Positions 1 to 10,366 of a DNA stretch of 64,000 nt are shown one piece after another (the first letter of the stretch is position 1; every line of letters starts with the position of its first letter). The notes beneath the pieces were generated by a model. That model did no database searches and had not been told where the DNA came from. It worked only from the letters and a program-made list of their open reading frames with translations. The translations under genes were made by a program, and so were the position numbers. The stretch comes from Solenopsis invicta (Eukaryota; Arthropoda; Insecta; Hymenoptera; Formicidae), in assembly GCF_016802725.1 (NCBI RefSeq), contig NC_052666.1, forward strand, positions 10,805,375 through 10,869,374, read 5' to 3'.

Positions 1-532
1 CCTCTGAGTTAAATAATCTCCAATAATCTCAAAGTCCCTCCTGTTGACGATTGACGACGCCTGTCCCGAGTAAGATACTAATTTAAAAAAAACGGTGCGT
101 AAATATTGCATAATTTATTTACAATATATACTTATATTATTTATATCTTATTATTTATTTATTGTTATTTATTATTTATATACTTTATACAATTTTACAA
201 TGTATTATCTAGAATATATTATCTAAAATATCGAATGGATCCTGAGTATCTCTCAGTCATCCTTCTTAATAAATTTAAATTTCTTTTTCTAATTCTTTTT
301 CTAATTCGCATTTTCCTCTTGCTCGATAAAAAGTAAAAGGTACTCCATTCTGAAACGATACAAGACTCCGCAAACTCGACCAAATTTGACACAGTTTGAT
401 TGAACTCAACATCAAAATACTTGCCAAGCAATGTCACGTGAGGAATGTCGCATTTCCACTATGGTGAAAAGTAGCCAATCGAGTGAGAGCTTTTACCATT
501 TTAACTAGGTTTTGGAATACGCAATCGACCCT

Positions 533-852
533 CTGTTCTTCTTATTTACAGGTAATAATAAATAAGCAAAAGTAGTCAACAACCGAGCGTTTGTAATAAC
601 AAACTTGACTCAAGATATTATGCATATCTCAAATATCGAATGATTGTTATTACATGCACACAATATCCAACGATACAATATCCATTCTTACAAGATCAGT
701 AATATTGAATTACTTTACCCTTACATTCTGTCAAATATCTCATGATTAGATATTACTTCTGTGTTTGCATCCAATAAAATGCTTGTCACCATAAACGTTC
801 GGTTGTTGACTCCTTTCGCTTATTTATTATTATCTGTAAATAAAAAGAACAG
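533..852. mobile_element. Foldback/MITE-like element with ~58-bp inverted repeats
   Basis: The left arm, starting CTGTTCTTCTTATTTAC at 533, is the reverse complement of the right arm ending at 852, with only a few mismatches over about 58 bases. The roughly 200-base interior has no coding frame. This is the structure of a non-autonomous DNA transposon or a foldback. I could not identify a convincing target-site duplication, so the family is unassigned. Confidence 0.6.
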
Positions 853-1234
853 CTCACAAAATATATTTTCTTATTAACAAATAATTTATTAGCAATTTTA
901 TTTAATTTTTTTTTAATGCTACTTATCTGACGTATCAAATGTTTCAATCCACTTTCTTTCGATTAAATTGTGAGTAATTTTCTTTAATTCCTAATGGACA
1001 CCTGACTTTATTACTAAATATTCCTTTAAAATATTTCAGAAATTTGACCAATCAAAATTGAGGTTAGAACGGCTAGCTGTCAAAACACTACTAACTTCTT
1101 TTTCTTCTTCCAATTGATATGGCACCCGTCCCTAGTGAACTAGTAGGGCAGAGACAATTTGGCCATTAAATCAAGTTAGTGTGTGGAATACAAAATTATA
1201 AATGGCCAAAAAATAATAGGATAAAACTTGAGGA

Positions 1235-1326
1235 GGATTGCGTCAGCAATCCCAACCGTGCTTTTTCACTCTATTACAAATACGCTTACTGATACGCGGC
1301 CGACCAGCGAATCCTAGAAAATAAAC
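1235..1326 (+). repeat. Dispersed repeat, copy A
   Basis: This segment aligns with the reverse complement of 52144-52238. Shared blocks include GGATTGC(A/G)TCAGCAATC, a following AACCG..TTTTTTCAC block, and a TACGCGGCC(A/G)ACCAG(C/T)GAATC block. The two copies are about 51 kb apart in opposite orientation. It has no coding capacity that I can see. It could be part of a non-autonomous transposon or SINE. Confidence 0.55.
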
Positions 1327-3492
1327 TTAAAAAACAGTACTAACACCACAATACATTTGTGGTCGCGCGCGACATTCGGTCATGAACGCAAAAATAACCA
1401 AGAAAGAAACGAGGTCCCTAAAATGGATGATTCAGGTATTAATGGCACGATCTGTACGAGCAAGGCAGGGAAAGATGCAACAAATGCTTTAACTCGTGGC
1501 CGTACTAATCGGATGTAAGGCACGAAGGCGAACGCACTTAGGGACTTCGAAATAAGGGTCAGCGTGCGAAAACACACTTTAACGCCTTTTCAAAAGTCGT
1601 GCGACCGTTGGCCCTGATTTGAGTCAGAGAGTTGAATCTCTTTAACTCGAGATCGGGCCTATCTTTGAGCGTGATCTTTTAGTTAGGAAGAAAAATGACG
1701 AAAGGGGTCAGCTAAATTAAAGGCTTTTTAAGATTAAAACTTAACATATATTTTAATATGTAAAACTCGCGTACATTGCTATTATAAGAGATTAATTGAT
1801 AAGAGTAACATAACGTAGACAATTATCGTTTGTTATAATTAAGTAATCATTAGAAAAGTTAAAACTAGAGTACATAATTATACAGATAAAAAAAATAATT
1901 AATGATTGTTTGAAAAGTTAAAAGTAGCATTATTTATTATCAGTAGGGAATACGCTGTAGCTGAATAAAAGAGAAATTAAATTATAACATTATTATTTTT
2001 GAGATTATTACAAAGTAGTTAATTAATAAAACTAAATTTTAACATTATGGTAAGTCCGTATATGAGGAGGAGATGGAATTAATTTATTCTTTAATGAATT
2101 CATAATTATGCGTTGAGATTCATATTTTAATTATTAAATCAAATTAGAACTTAAGATTTAAGAATAGAAACAAAATATTTATATTTACATAGAGATTTAA
2201 GGAATATTTAGAGAGAAAATCAGGAATTGTTTTAAATGGGAATTGCTGTATTAATTCGAAGAGAAAATTTTGATACCGATAATAATAATAAATATAATAA
2301 TAATATTGGGAGTGAGGAGTTGAAACATGGACGTTTGTGATTGCTCATTTACAATCGATTCTTGGTAAGTTGAATGAAAAATTGAACAATAACAAAAAAA
2401 AAAAGAATGAGTAATTTACTTATGGTAGCAGAGAAATAACGTTTTCTGACTCTTGGAGATTGCTAATGGATAACAATCTTGAAACTAGACGTTTTGGGTA
2501 CAAAGTTGTGATTGAAATTCTCGTGCACAGATTTTAAGTTTGAACGATTAAAAGTAACGCGCACAGATTCGAATTAAAACTTTAAGAAATGATGTGAATA
2601 TGAATGGAGAAATAAACTAAGAATATGAATCTTGAATCTTGAAAATAATAATGATAATGATGTCGGAGCGCCAGAAAGTTGCACATTTTATAGGGCTTAG
2701 GAAAGGGCATGGGAGTGATCAAGTGGGTGAGATGGAGATTTGGTTGAGTGAAACTTTTTTGAGATTTCTCTCTTCTTTATAGGTAATTTCTTGTTGAGGT
2801 TTTCGAGCTTGTTCTTTGGATATTTCACCAACGCTCACTACCAATCATCTTTTTGGATGATCTCTCGTTGGCTAGTTTTCCACCTTCTCCTGATTTTTCT
2901 TAACTTTAAGAGGGGCAAGCAGTTGCGTCACCCAATCGCTTAAGGGGTTCGTTATTTATGATTTTTCCTTCCTAGAATGTACAACTCTGATTTTTTATAT
3001 CGCCGCGTCAGTTTATTTATGACTCGCTTTTTACATGAATCATCTTTCGGTTTGTGATGAAACATGCGTTCAGACAAACAAAGCCATGGTCATAAATTTT
3101 GATTTATAGTTTTATAATTTCTGTTCGACGTCGTAATTCAATCTTATCTTCCGTTGTCGCCGGACTTAAATTTAGGTTTTTCTTCTTTTCAAGTTCTGGC
3201 TTTGTTCGTTTTTATGGATCATTGTTAGAATGAGCAAATATTGTTTGTAATTCCGTCATCGCACGATTTCTTCTTTTTTGCTTCTAATTTATTGCTCCGG
3301 ATATTTGAGCATTATATCTTTTAGGGACAATGTTCAATTTTTTCTTATAATAACCAAGGGTTAGTGTTTTTATAAAAGAGAAGTTGTGGATTGCTCCGAA
3401 TATGACGATTGAGTGTTGTAAATCTTAAGTACAATTTTCTCGCTTATTTCATATATGCGAAAAGGGAAATCATGGAATCCTCCGGATGTAAC

Positions 3493-3753
3493 TGTTGAAG
3501 TATCACTTAAACATTTTTGTACGTTCCTATGTATTCGCGCGTTATATCCCGTGTGCGCATTAGAGTGTTCGAGTTATGTCTCGACAGATGGCGTGGTGTC
3601 ACGACTTTTAGGGAGAGGACCCGCTCTCGCTCACTTCTTCTTGTTCGTTCGCTACGCCTGTTACGTACTCGTGCGCTTGAAGTTTTCTTTTAACAATAAA
3701 TATTGTCCTCACTTTACCGTGACTCGTTTTGTTTCCCCGACGTGCCCCCAACA
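3493..3753 (+). repeat. 5' LTR of the copia element
   Basis: 261 bp, TG...CA ends, one mismatch to the 3' LTR. An AATAAATA block near 3700 could serve in transcript processing. Flanked on the left by target duplication GTAAC. Confidence 0.95.
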
Positions 3754-3767
3754 GGTTATGGACCCAG
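3754..3767 (+). other. Probable primer binding site
   Basis: GGTTATGGACCCAG directly follows the 5' LTR. It resembles the site used by Drosophila copia, which primes from an internal region of initiator methionine tRNA. The match to a tRNA of this host is inferred, not checked. Confidence 0.6.
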
Positions 3768-3855
3768 GACATAAGTCTCTCGGGATATAACGCGGACAGT
3801 GCTTACACGAGAAACTTTTCGTTTTCGCTCGTGATCCTGTGCATCGAACATCAAG

Positions 3856-4533
3856 ATGGCCAACACGGATCTCAGGAATCTCAGGAATGTCTCGAAATTT
3901 AACGGTCAAAATTTCCAACTCTGGAAATTCCAGATGCGAGCCATCTTCATTGCTAACGAGCTTCTTGGTATTGTCGATGGGACAGAGTCTGAACCTGACG
4001 AAACACAAGCCAACGCGGCAACGAAAAAAAATTGGATAAAGAAAGACGCAAAAGCTATGTACATCCTTTCCTGTTCCATGGAGTACCCGCAGTTGGACTG
4101 CCTGATCACGTGTACATCATCCCACGCGATGTGGACGAAACTTTGCACCATTCACGAACAGAAGACCGCCACCAAGCTAGTCCTGACGACAAAATTCCAT
4201 GACTATCGCATGGTATCCGGCGACTCAGTTGCACAACACATCGCCAAGATAGAAAACATCGCCAGCCAGCTAAAAGACATTGACGAAAAGGTCTCCGATG
4301 TCATGATAATGGCGAAGATCCTCAGCACCTTGCCGACCAGTTACCACGCTTTCATATCCGCCTGGGACAGCGTAGCAGCAGCCGACCAGACGTTGGATAA
4401 GCTGCGTGAGAGGTTACTTCGAGAAGAATCACGCATGACGAACATGACCGATGCCGCCACCAGCGCCCTCGCCACCATGAGCCTCAACAAACAGTCGACT
4501 GGAAAGGCGCAACATACTACTAACAATCCGTAA
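3856..4533 (+). pseudogene. gag: copia Gag (capsid part), truncated by a stop
   Basis: A 225-codon frame starting MANTDLRNLR. It has the features of a copia Gag (UBN2-type): an N-terminal KFNGQNFQLWKFQM block, an MWTKLC block near residue 92, and ILSTLPTSYHAF near residue 155. Gag forms the cytoplasmic particle that packages element RNA. The frame stops at 4531-4533, while the expected zinc knuckle lies a few dozen bases downstream in another frame. Gag and nucleocapsid are therefore separated by at least one frameshift, with a further stop at 4535. The start was chosen at the first ATG that gives the family's usual N-terminus. Confidence 0.85.
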
Positions 4534-4537
4534 GTAG

Positions 4538-4740
4538 TATAGTAAGAAGTACAATAGTAAGAAGAGCGTGCAGTGTAATTATTGTAAAAAATTCGGTCAT
4601 ATCGAAAAATTCTGCCGTATCAAAAAACGCGATAAGAAATCAAACAAAGAGAATAACGATTCAAGTAAAAAAGAAAGTGCGATAAAAACGCGTCAAATTT
4701 TACCGCTTTTATTATTTCAACAAATTCCGAATCCGCGCAA
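4538..4740 (+). pseudogene. copia nucleocapsid zinc knuckle, shifted frame
   Basis: In the second frame, a CCHC knuckle CNYCKKFGHIEKFC lies at about 4571-4612, followed by a lysine-rich linker. This is the RNA-binding end of Gag, normally continuous with the capsid upstream and the protease downstream. Here neither neighbour is in the same frame: capsid and protease are both in frame 1. Two small indels therefore flank the knuckle. Confidence 0.8.
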
Positions 4741-7082
4741 TCAAGCGCATTAATTAGTCGTTACCCCGAATTATTTGACAAACGTGATGAAAAAGATTTT
4801 TGGGTTCTCGATAGCGGTGCTTTGCGTCACATCACCTGTCGTCGGGAATGGTTCGCGGAATTCGACTCAAGTCAGAAAGAATTTGTTTATCTCGGTGACG
4901 GATCGAAGCATGAGGTTCAAGGTCGCGGTAATGTATTTATCAAAAGGTTCGTAAATGAAAAATGGTACGACGGCATGATCAACAATGTTTTGTATGTCCC
5001 GTCTCTCGAAAAGAATTTGCTATCCACGGGCGTTTGCACGACACTTGGCCAAACAGTCGTTCTCGAGAACGACATCGCCAAAATTTACTCAAAAGAAAAA
5101 ATTGCAGTTGCGCAAGGCATTAAACAATACAATAATTTGATACGAATGTTGATCGTGACGCAAGTCGATAACGTAGTAAACTATACGACCGCTGCTTCTT
5201 TGAAATTGTGGCACGAACGACTCGGGCACGTCAACGAACGTAATTTAAAAATGATGTCGAAAAATAATGCAGTTTCCGGATTATCCCTTAATAATAAAGA
5301 TAAGTTCTTTTGCGAAAATTGTCCATTCGGAAAACAATTTAAAAAACCGTTTGAGAAAAGTAAAGTCGCGAAGAATGTAAATCCGGGTGAGATTATTCAT
5401 TGCGATCTTTGTGGCCCGATGCAAACGCCTTCTATTGGAGGTGCTAAATTCTTTTTACTTTGTAAAGACGAATCTTCCGGTTTCCGTTCTGTATTTTTTC
5501 TTAAGCACAAAAGCGATACGTTTGAGATATTAAAGAAATATCTAAACTACGTGAAAAATCATTTCGACAAAGACCTGAAAGTAATTCGAGCGGACAACGG
5601 AACTGAATTTACTAACAAGCATGTTATGAATTTATTAGAATCAAGAGGAATTAAACTTTTAACCTCAGCGCCGTACACACCCGAACAAAATGGCCGCGCG
5701 GAACGCGAGATGCGAACTATTGTCGAGAGCGCGAGAACGATGTTACTTGCAAAGAATTTACCGACGCGTCTTTGGGCCGAAACTGTCAATACGGCTGTAT
5801 ATCTATTAAATAGAACATTAGGTTCACTTTCGAGTACAACGACCACTTATGAGTTTTGGACGGGAGAGAAACCCAACTTAGCGCATGTACGCACGTTCGG
5901 CAGCCCCGCTTATGTACTCGTTCCCGACATCGCTCGCAAGAAATGGGATCCTAAATCCCAGAAATTGATCCTTGTGGGTTATGAAAACGAGTCTAAAAAT
6001 TACCGGCTGTTTGAACCAAACACCGGACGAATTACTATTTCGAGAAATGTTATTTTTAATGAAAAAGAGTCAGACAATACAGAAAAAAATAGTATGCCCG
6101 TACCCGTTTCCATTAGCCCACAGGAACAAGTAGATGAACAAGTCCTACGAAATGAACAGCAGAGCGATGACGACGAAGCTGACGAGCGCGAAATCGAGAT
6201 TCCGGTAGAAATACCGATCCAAACTGTTGACCCTGCGACCCCCCTTTCACAGGAGCGTGCTCCTCAATATAATTTGCGTAATCGTGACAGTATTCGTTTG
6301 CCAGATCGATATCAGGCATGCACAGTTTCATACGAGGAGCCGTGCACCTTCACCGAAGCGTTAAATCGCGAGGACTCGGAGTCTTGGAAACAAGCAATTG
6401 CCGAAGAGTTGGAAGCTCACGTGAAAAACAAAACTTGGGATATTGTCAAATTACCGTATGGGAGGAAACCGATCGGATTCAAATGGGTGTTTAAAATTAA
6501 AAATCCCGGTGAACCGTCGGAAAGGTACAAGGCACGTCTGTGTGCTCAGGGTTTTACGCAAAAAGCAGGGATTGACTATGACGAGATTTTTTCACCTGTT
6601 GTGCGCTTCGAGTCAATACGCGTTCTTATCGCAATCGCAGTACGGGAAGAACTAGAGTTCGTGCAGTTCGATGTCAGCACCGCGTATTTAAACAGTGAAC
6701 TCCAAGAAACGATATACATGAAAGTCCCCGACGGCTTGAATGTCAAGTCTGATTTTGTCCTAAAATTGAGAAAATCTCTTTATGGTTTAAAGCAATCCGG
6801 TCGGTGTTGGAACGAAAAAGTCTGTAGATTCTTAGAGAAATTGGGTTTCGCTCAGAGTTCCGCAGATAAATGCGTTTTTTATGCCATTTTCGAGGGTACT
6901 ACCGTTTACGCAGTCTTATACGTTGACGATGGATTTTTTGCGGGAAAAGATAAAAAAGTACTAGGGAAATTAATACAACTGTTTCAAGCTGAATTTGAAA
7001 TCACTACGAGCGATTTCAAGTCTTTCATTGGAATGGAAATATTTCGCGAAGAAGGTTCCATCTTTATAAATCAAGGCAAATA
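4636..7082 (+). pseudogene. pol: copia Pol: protease, integrase and most of the reverse transcriptase
   Basis: A long open frame. The protease begins WVLDSGALRHIT at about 4801; the usual DSGAT/S position is leucine here. The integrase zinc finger (WHERLGHV...CENC) is at about 5209-5330. Catalytic residues of integrase appear in HCDLCGP (about 5400), RADNGTEF (about 5593) and EQNGRAERE (about 5683). Reverse transcriptase motifs are GFKWVFKIK, QFDVSTAYLNSEL, YGLKQS and the active-site YVDDG at about 6922. The frame is broken at 7082 by the mariner and resumes at 8402. Excision of the insert with one TA copy would keep the frame, so the mariner alone did not shift it. Confidence 0.9.
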
Positions 7083-8399
7083 CCCTATGATCAGAAAGTA
7101 CCGGGAATTCTTAAATAAAACAAAATAGAGTTAAATTTCAGGCAAATTTATTTTATCTCCTTCAAAATATGATCCATCTGAAGCAACACACATGTGCCAA
7201 CGCTTGACCCAGTCCTCCATGCATCCCTGGTAGGCCGACGAAGGGATGGCCTTTAGTTCCCTCGTCGCATTCTCTTTGATCTCCTCGATCGACTGAAATC
7301 TCTTTCCACGAAGTGGCAACTTCAACTTGGGGAACAAAAAAAAGTCGCACGGGGCCATATCAGGTGAATACGGTGCTTGCTTGATGGTATTTACTTGATG
7401 TTTGGTCAAATAATTCAGTACAATTCGGGCTCGGTGCGATGGTGCGTTATCATCATGCAAAATCCAAGAATTGTCGGCCCACATTTCCGGCCGTTTGCGA
7501 CGTACAGCATCTCTCAAACGCTTCAAAACGGATAAATAATATTCTTTGTTGACTGTCTGGCCTGGTGGAAGGTACTCATAGTGCACAACGCCTTGGCAAT
7601 CGAAGTAAACAGTCAACATCACCTTCACTTTTGAGCGGCTTTGACGCGGTTTTTTCGGTTTCGGCTCGTCTTCGAAGCGCCACTCGGACGATTGTTGCTT
7701 TGTTTCCATGTCAAATTCATAGACCCATGTCTCGTCGCCCGTAATTATCCGTTTCATAAAGGTTGGATCACTTTGGGCTTCAGAAATCATCTCTTCAGCA
7801 ACTGTCTTTCGGTGGTGTTTTTGCAAGAAATTCAGATCCTTCGGAACGAGCCTGGCTGCCACGCGTCTCATACCCAAAACATCAACCACAATATGCTGTG
7901 CCGTTCCATATGCAATGCCAAGTTCACTAGACATCTCTCTTAAGCTGGTATGACGATTTTCAAGCACCATTTCTTTCACTTTCTTCACGTTTTCATCGGT
8001 GTTCGACGTCGATGGACGTCCGGAACGAGGGAAATCTTCCACCACTGTACGACCACTTTTAAAGTCTTTATACCACTCGTATGCTCTTGTTTTTGATAGA
8101 GCAGATTCGCAAAATGCTTTTTGCAACATTTTCAGTGCATCGGCACACGAAATTTCGTTCGCAACACAAAATTTCAAACAAACTCTTTGTTCAACAAAAT
8201 TATTCATGGTAAAATGCGGCAAAATGAAAAAAGTTGACTGATGTAAACAAACGCCAGGCAGACACTAATGATCGGATGGCACTAAAACTTGACAGATGTG
8301 CGTCTTAAGGTCGTACCAACATAAGAAAAAAAAATAAACCGGTTCCCGCATGCGCGGTACTTTTAAATAAAAAATTCCCGGTACTTTCTGATCATAGGG
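7083..8399 (-). mobile_element. mariner (DD34D) inserted in copia pol
   Basis: A 1,317-bp element with inverted repeats of about 28 bp beginning CCCTATGATCAGAAAGTACC, flanked by the TA target duplication (7081-7082 and 8400-8401) typical of Tc1/mariner. Its transposase is on the minus strand and is uninterrupted. It interrupts the reverse transcriptase just after the YVDDG region. It is therefore younger than the copia insertion. Confidence 0.95.
7131..8207 (-). CDS. mariner transposase, intact DD34D
   Basis: A complete frame of 358 codons from the ATG at 8207; an in-frame ATG at 8222 is also possible. The N-terminus has the paired helix-turn-helix region with the linker GRPSTSNTDENV. Catalytic aspartates are in TGDETWV, HDDNAPSH and SPDMAPCDFFLF, with exactly 34 residues between the second and third. 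The enzyme cuts and pastes at TA sites. The length fits the family (about 345-360). TGDETWV and APCDFFLFPKLK place it away from the Mos1 lineage found at 21804. With no disabling change, it is a candidate for activity. Confidence 0.93.
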   Translation of the reverse strand: MNNFVEQRVCLKFCVANEISCADALKMLQKAFCESALSKTRAYEWYKDFKSGRTVVEDFPRSGRPSTSNTDENVKKVKEMVLENRHTSLREMSSELGIAYGTAQHIVVDVLGMRRVAARLVPKDLNFLQKHHRKTVAEEMISEAQSDPTFMKRIITGDETWVYEFDMETKQQSSEWRFEDEPKPKKPRQSRSKVKVMLTVYFDCQGVVHYEYLPPGQTVNKEYYLSVLKRLRDAVRRKRPEMWADNSWILHDDNAPSHRARIVLNYLTKHQVNTIKQAPYSPDMAPCDFFLFPKLKLPLRGKRFQSIEEIKENATRELKAIPSSAYQGCMEDWVKRWHMCVASDGSYFEGDKINLPEI

Positions 8400-9196
8400 T
8401 ATATTGATAAGATTTTGCGAAAATTTAATATGGAAGAGGCGAATGCCATTGGAACGCCTGCCGATCCGAATGCGCAATTGACGACTCCCGCAAAAAGAGT
8501 CGAGCTAACGATTCCGTACCGTGAAGCTGTGGGTTCACTTTTGTTCTTAGCAATGACGTCACGCCCGGATATCGCCTATGCTGTCGGGATCGTGAGCAGA
8601 TATTTGGACAATTACGACGAATCATACTGGCGCGCCGTAAAGCGTATAATGCGTTATATTAAGGGTACACGAAATTTCGGCCTTTTATTTTCTAAAAATG
8701 AAACGACAAGTTGACGGGCTATTCCGACGCAGATTATGACGCGGATCTCGATACGCGCCGCTCCACCTCAGGGCACTTGTTTATGTTGAGCGGTGGGTGT
8801 ATCACATGGTCGTCAAAACGTCAAGCCACCGTGAGCTTGAGTACTACTGAAGCAGAATTCATAGCAGCGACGGAAGCGTGTAAGGAAGCTGTGTGGCTTC
8901 GAAAATTATTGTCAGATATGGGACATGGATGTGATGAACCTGTGGTTCTTAACGTTGACAATCAGAGTGCGATCAGATTAATTAAAAATCCTGAGTTCCA
9001 CAGGAGATCCAAACATATCGATGTTCGATATCAATTTATTCGTGAGAAGTTACGAGAAAATGTAATTGATCCGAACTATGTAAGCACTATCGATCAATAC
9101 GCCGATATCTTCACTAAGGCATTAAGTCACGAGAAATTCTCTGTCTTTCGTAAAAATATGAATGTAATCGAGCGAATACCGAAAATGCCCAAGTAG
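8400..9196 (+). pseudogene. pol: copia Pol: end of reverse transcriptase and RNase H
   Basis: Continues the copia polyprotein after the mariner. To about 8713 the frame carries the connection region (LFLAMTSRPDIAYAVG, RIMRYIKGT). A one-base shift near 8700-8713 moves the rest to another frame, which runs to 9196. That part is RNase H, with GYSDADYDAD, STTEAEF and NVDNQSAI holding the acidic catalytic residues, and a C-terminal IREKLRENVIDPNYV block. RNase H removes the RNA template during cDNA synthesis. The frameshift means that losing the mariner would not restore the gene. Confidence 0.9.
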
Positions 9197-9202
9197 TGGG
9201 GG
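9196..9202 (+). other. Polypurine tract of the copia element
   Basis: GTGGGGG lies immediately before the 3' LTR and after the pol stop, where plus-strand DNA priming occurs in LTR elements. Confidence 0.6.
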
Positions 9203-9463
9203 TGTTGAAGTATCACTTAAACATTTTTGTACGTTCCTATGTATTCGCGCGTTATATCCTGTGTGCGCATTAGAGTGTTCGAGTTATGTCTCGACAGATG
9301 GCGTGGTGTCACGACTTTTAGGGAGAGGACCCGCTCTCGCTCACTTCTTCTTGTTCGTTCGCTACGCCTGTTACGTACTCGTGCGCTTGAAGTTTTCTTT
9401 TAACAATAAATATTGTCCTCACTTTACCGTGACTCGTTTTGTTTCCCCGACGTGCCCCCAACA
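9203..9463 (+). repeat. 3' LTR of the copia element
   Basis: 261 bp, one mismatch to the 5' LTR, followed by target duplication GTAAC at 9464-9468. Confidence 0.95.
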
Positions 9464-9468
9464 GTAAC

Positions 9469-10222
9469 AATAGTATTTAATAGCATTATAAATCATTTTT
9501 CAACGTATAAAATACATTTCGTATTATATATATATGTAATAAAAACGATTATTATAAACGTATATTGGGACTTGGTTAGATGGTGCGATGGTGTGTGGCT
9601 GTGGATGGAAATTGAGTGAGGCTGAATATGAATGTTGTAGTACATTAGAAAGTATTAGAAAGTAAAGAGGTATGAACTAGTAGAGAGATAGGAAGATAGA
9701 GAAGACGGGTAATTGGAGGCAGATGTAAGGGAAAAGGATTTGTGGAGATATTGTAAGATATAGGTAGAAAGATCAGAAATAGGTTAGGACGGACAATGAG
9801 GCAGGAAAATCCGGGAGGGCCGGTAAAGTAGGAATTATGCCCGATTTCTTCACATTTCTCGATAACTATCTTCTAGATAAAAATATCCGTCAGATAACTA
9901 AAGATTCGTTTTTTTCACTAAACCCTTTGATTATCTATCTGACGGGTAGCAATTCTTCATACAACTAATGCAAAAAACAGCTACTGCTTTTCCCTCCTCA
10001 CCGCACAGCGCCGCGCCTACAGCCGCGGCTGCCTACGTCTCGGCGACCGGCGGACGGTTTTTGCGCGCGGTATACGCGCTTATTCGTAGCGGTGATACGC
10101 GCTTTATTAATTTTTTTTCGTTAACTATGGCAAATATTAAAAAATGCTAAAGGACTTTTCTGCTCAGTTTTACTTGAACTATCAATCCACGAAACCACGG
10201 GCGGTAGTTACCTGACACCCTG
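9469..10222. other. Spacer with purine-rich and small hairpin sequence
   Basis: 9469-9840 is AT- then purine-rich with no gene. 9860-9955 contains facing copies of ATC(C)GTCAGATAAC and ATCTATCTGACGGG, a small hairpin resembling a transposon end. 9995-10090 is GC-rich for unclear reasons. Short open frames here have no recognisable domain. Confidence 0.5.
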
Positions 10223-10223
10223 T

Positions 10224-10257
<34 letters not shown>

Positions 10258-10332
10258 ACGCACACGCACACGCACACGCACACGCACACGCACACGCACA
10301 CGCACACACACACACACACACACATATATATA
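10223..10332. repeat. CA microsatellite with CACGCA higher-order pattern
   Basis: Uninterrupted CA dinucleotides in which the middle of the array alternates as CACACG repeats, ending in a short TA run just before the pogo-type transposase. Confidence 0.95.
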
Positions 10333-10366
10333 AAATTCACTTAGACATCTCTGTTTACAGTTAAAT

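Larger units (their letters stand above)
1..3487. other. AT-rich spacer, no gene recognised
   Basis: About 3.5 kb of mostly AT-rich DNA with short open frames only and no recognisable domain on either strand. Two structures are listed separately: a foldback element at 533-852 and one copy of a dispersed repeat at 1235-1326. The stretch 1340-1700 is somewhat less AT-rich, but I recognise nothing in it. The spacer ends at the 5-bp target duplication of the copia element. Confidence 0.7.
3493..9463 (+). mobile_element. Ty1/copia LTR retrotransposon with nested mariner
   Basis: Two 261-bp direct repeats (3493-3753 and 9203-9463) begin TGTTG and end CAACA. They differ at one base by my reading (CCCGTG versus CCTGTG), so insertion was recent. 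The flanking GTAAC (3488-3492 and 9464-9468) is a perfect 5-bp target duplication. Inside, in copia order, are gag with a CCHC knuckle, aspartic protease, integrase, reverse transcriptase and RNase H. The coding region carries frameshifts and a 1,317-bp mariner, so this copy cannot make its own complete polyprotein. Confidence 0.95.

Noticed and set aside
106..336. 76-codon hydrophobic frame
   Set aside because: Encoded by AT-rich low-complexity DNA; the Ile/Tyr/Leu/Phe composition is what TA-rich sequence gives by chance.
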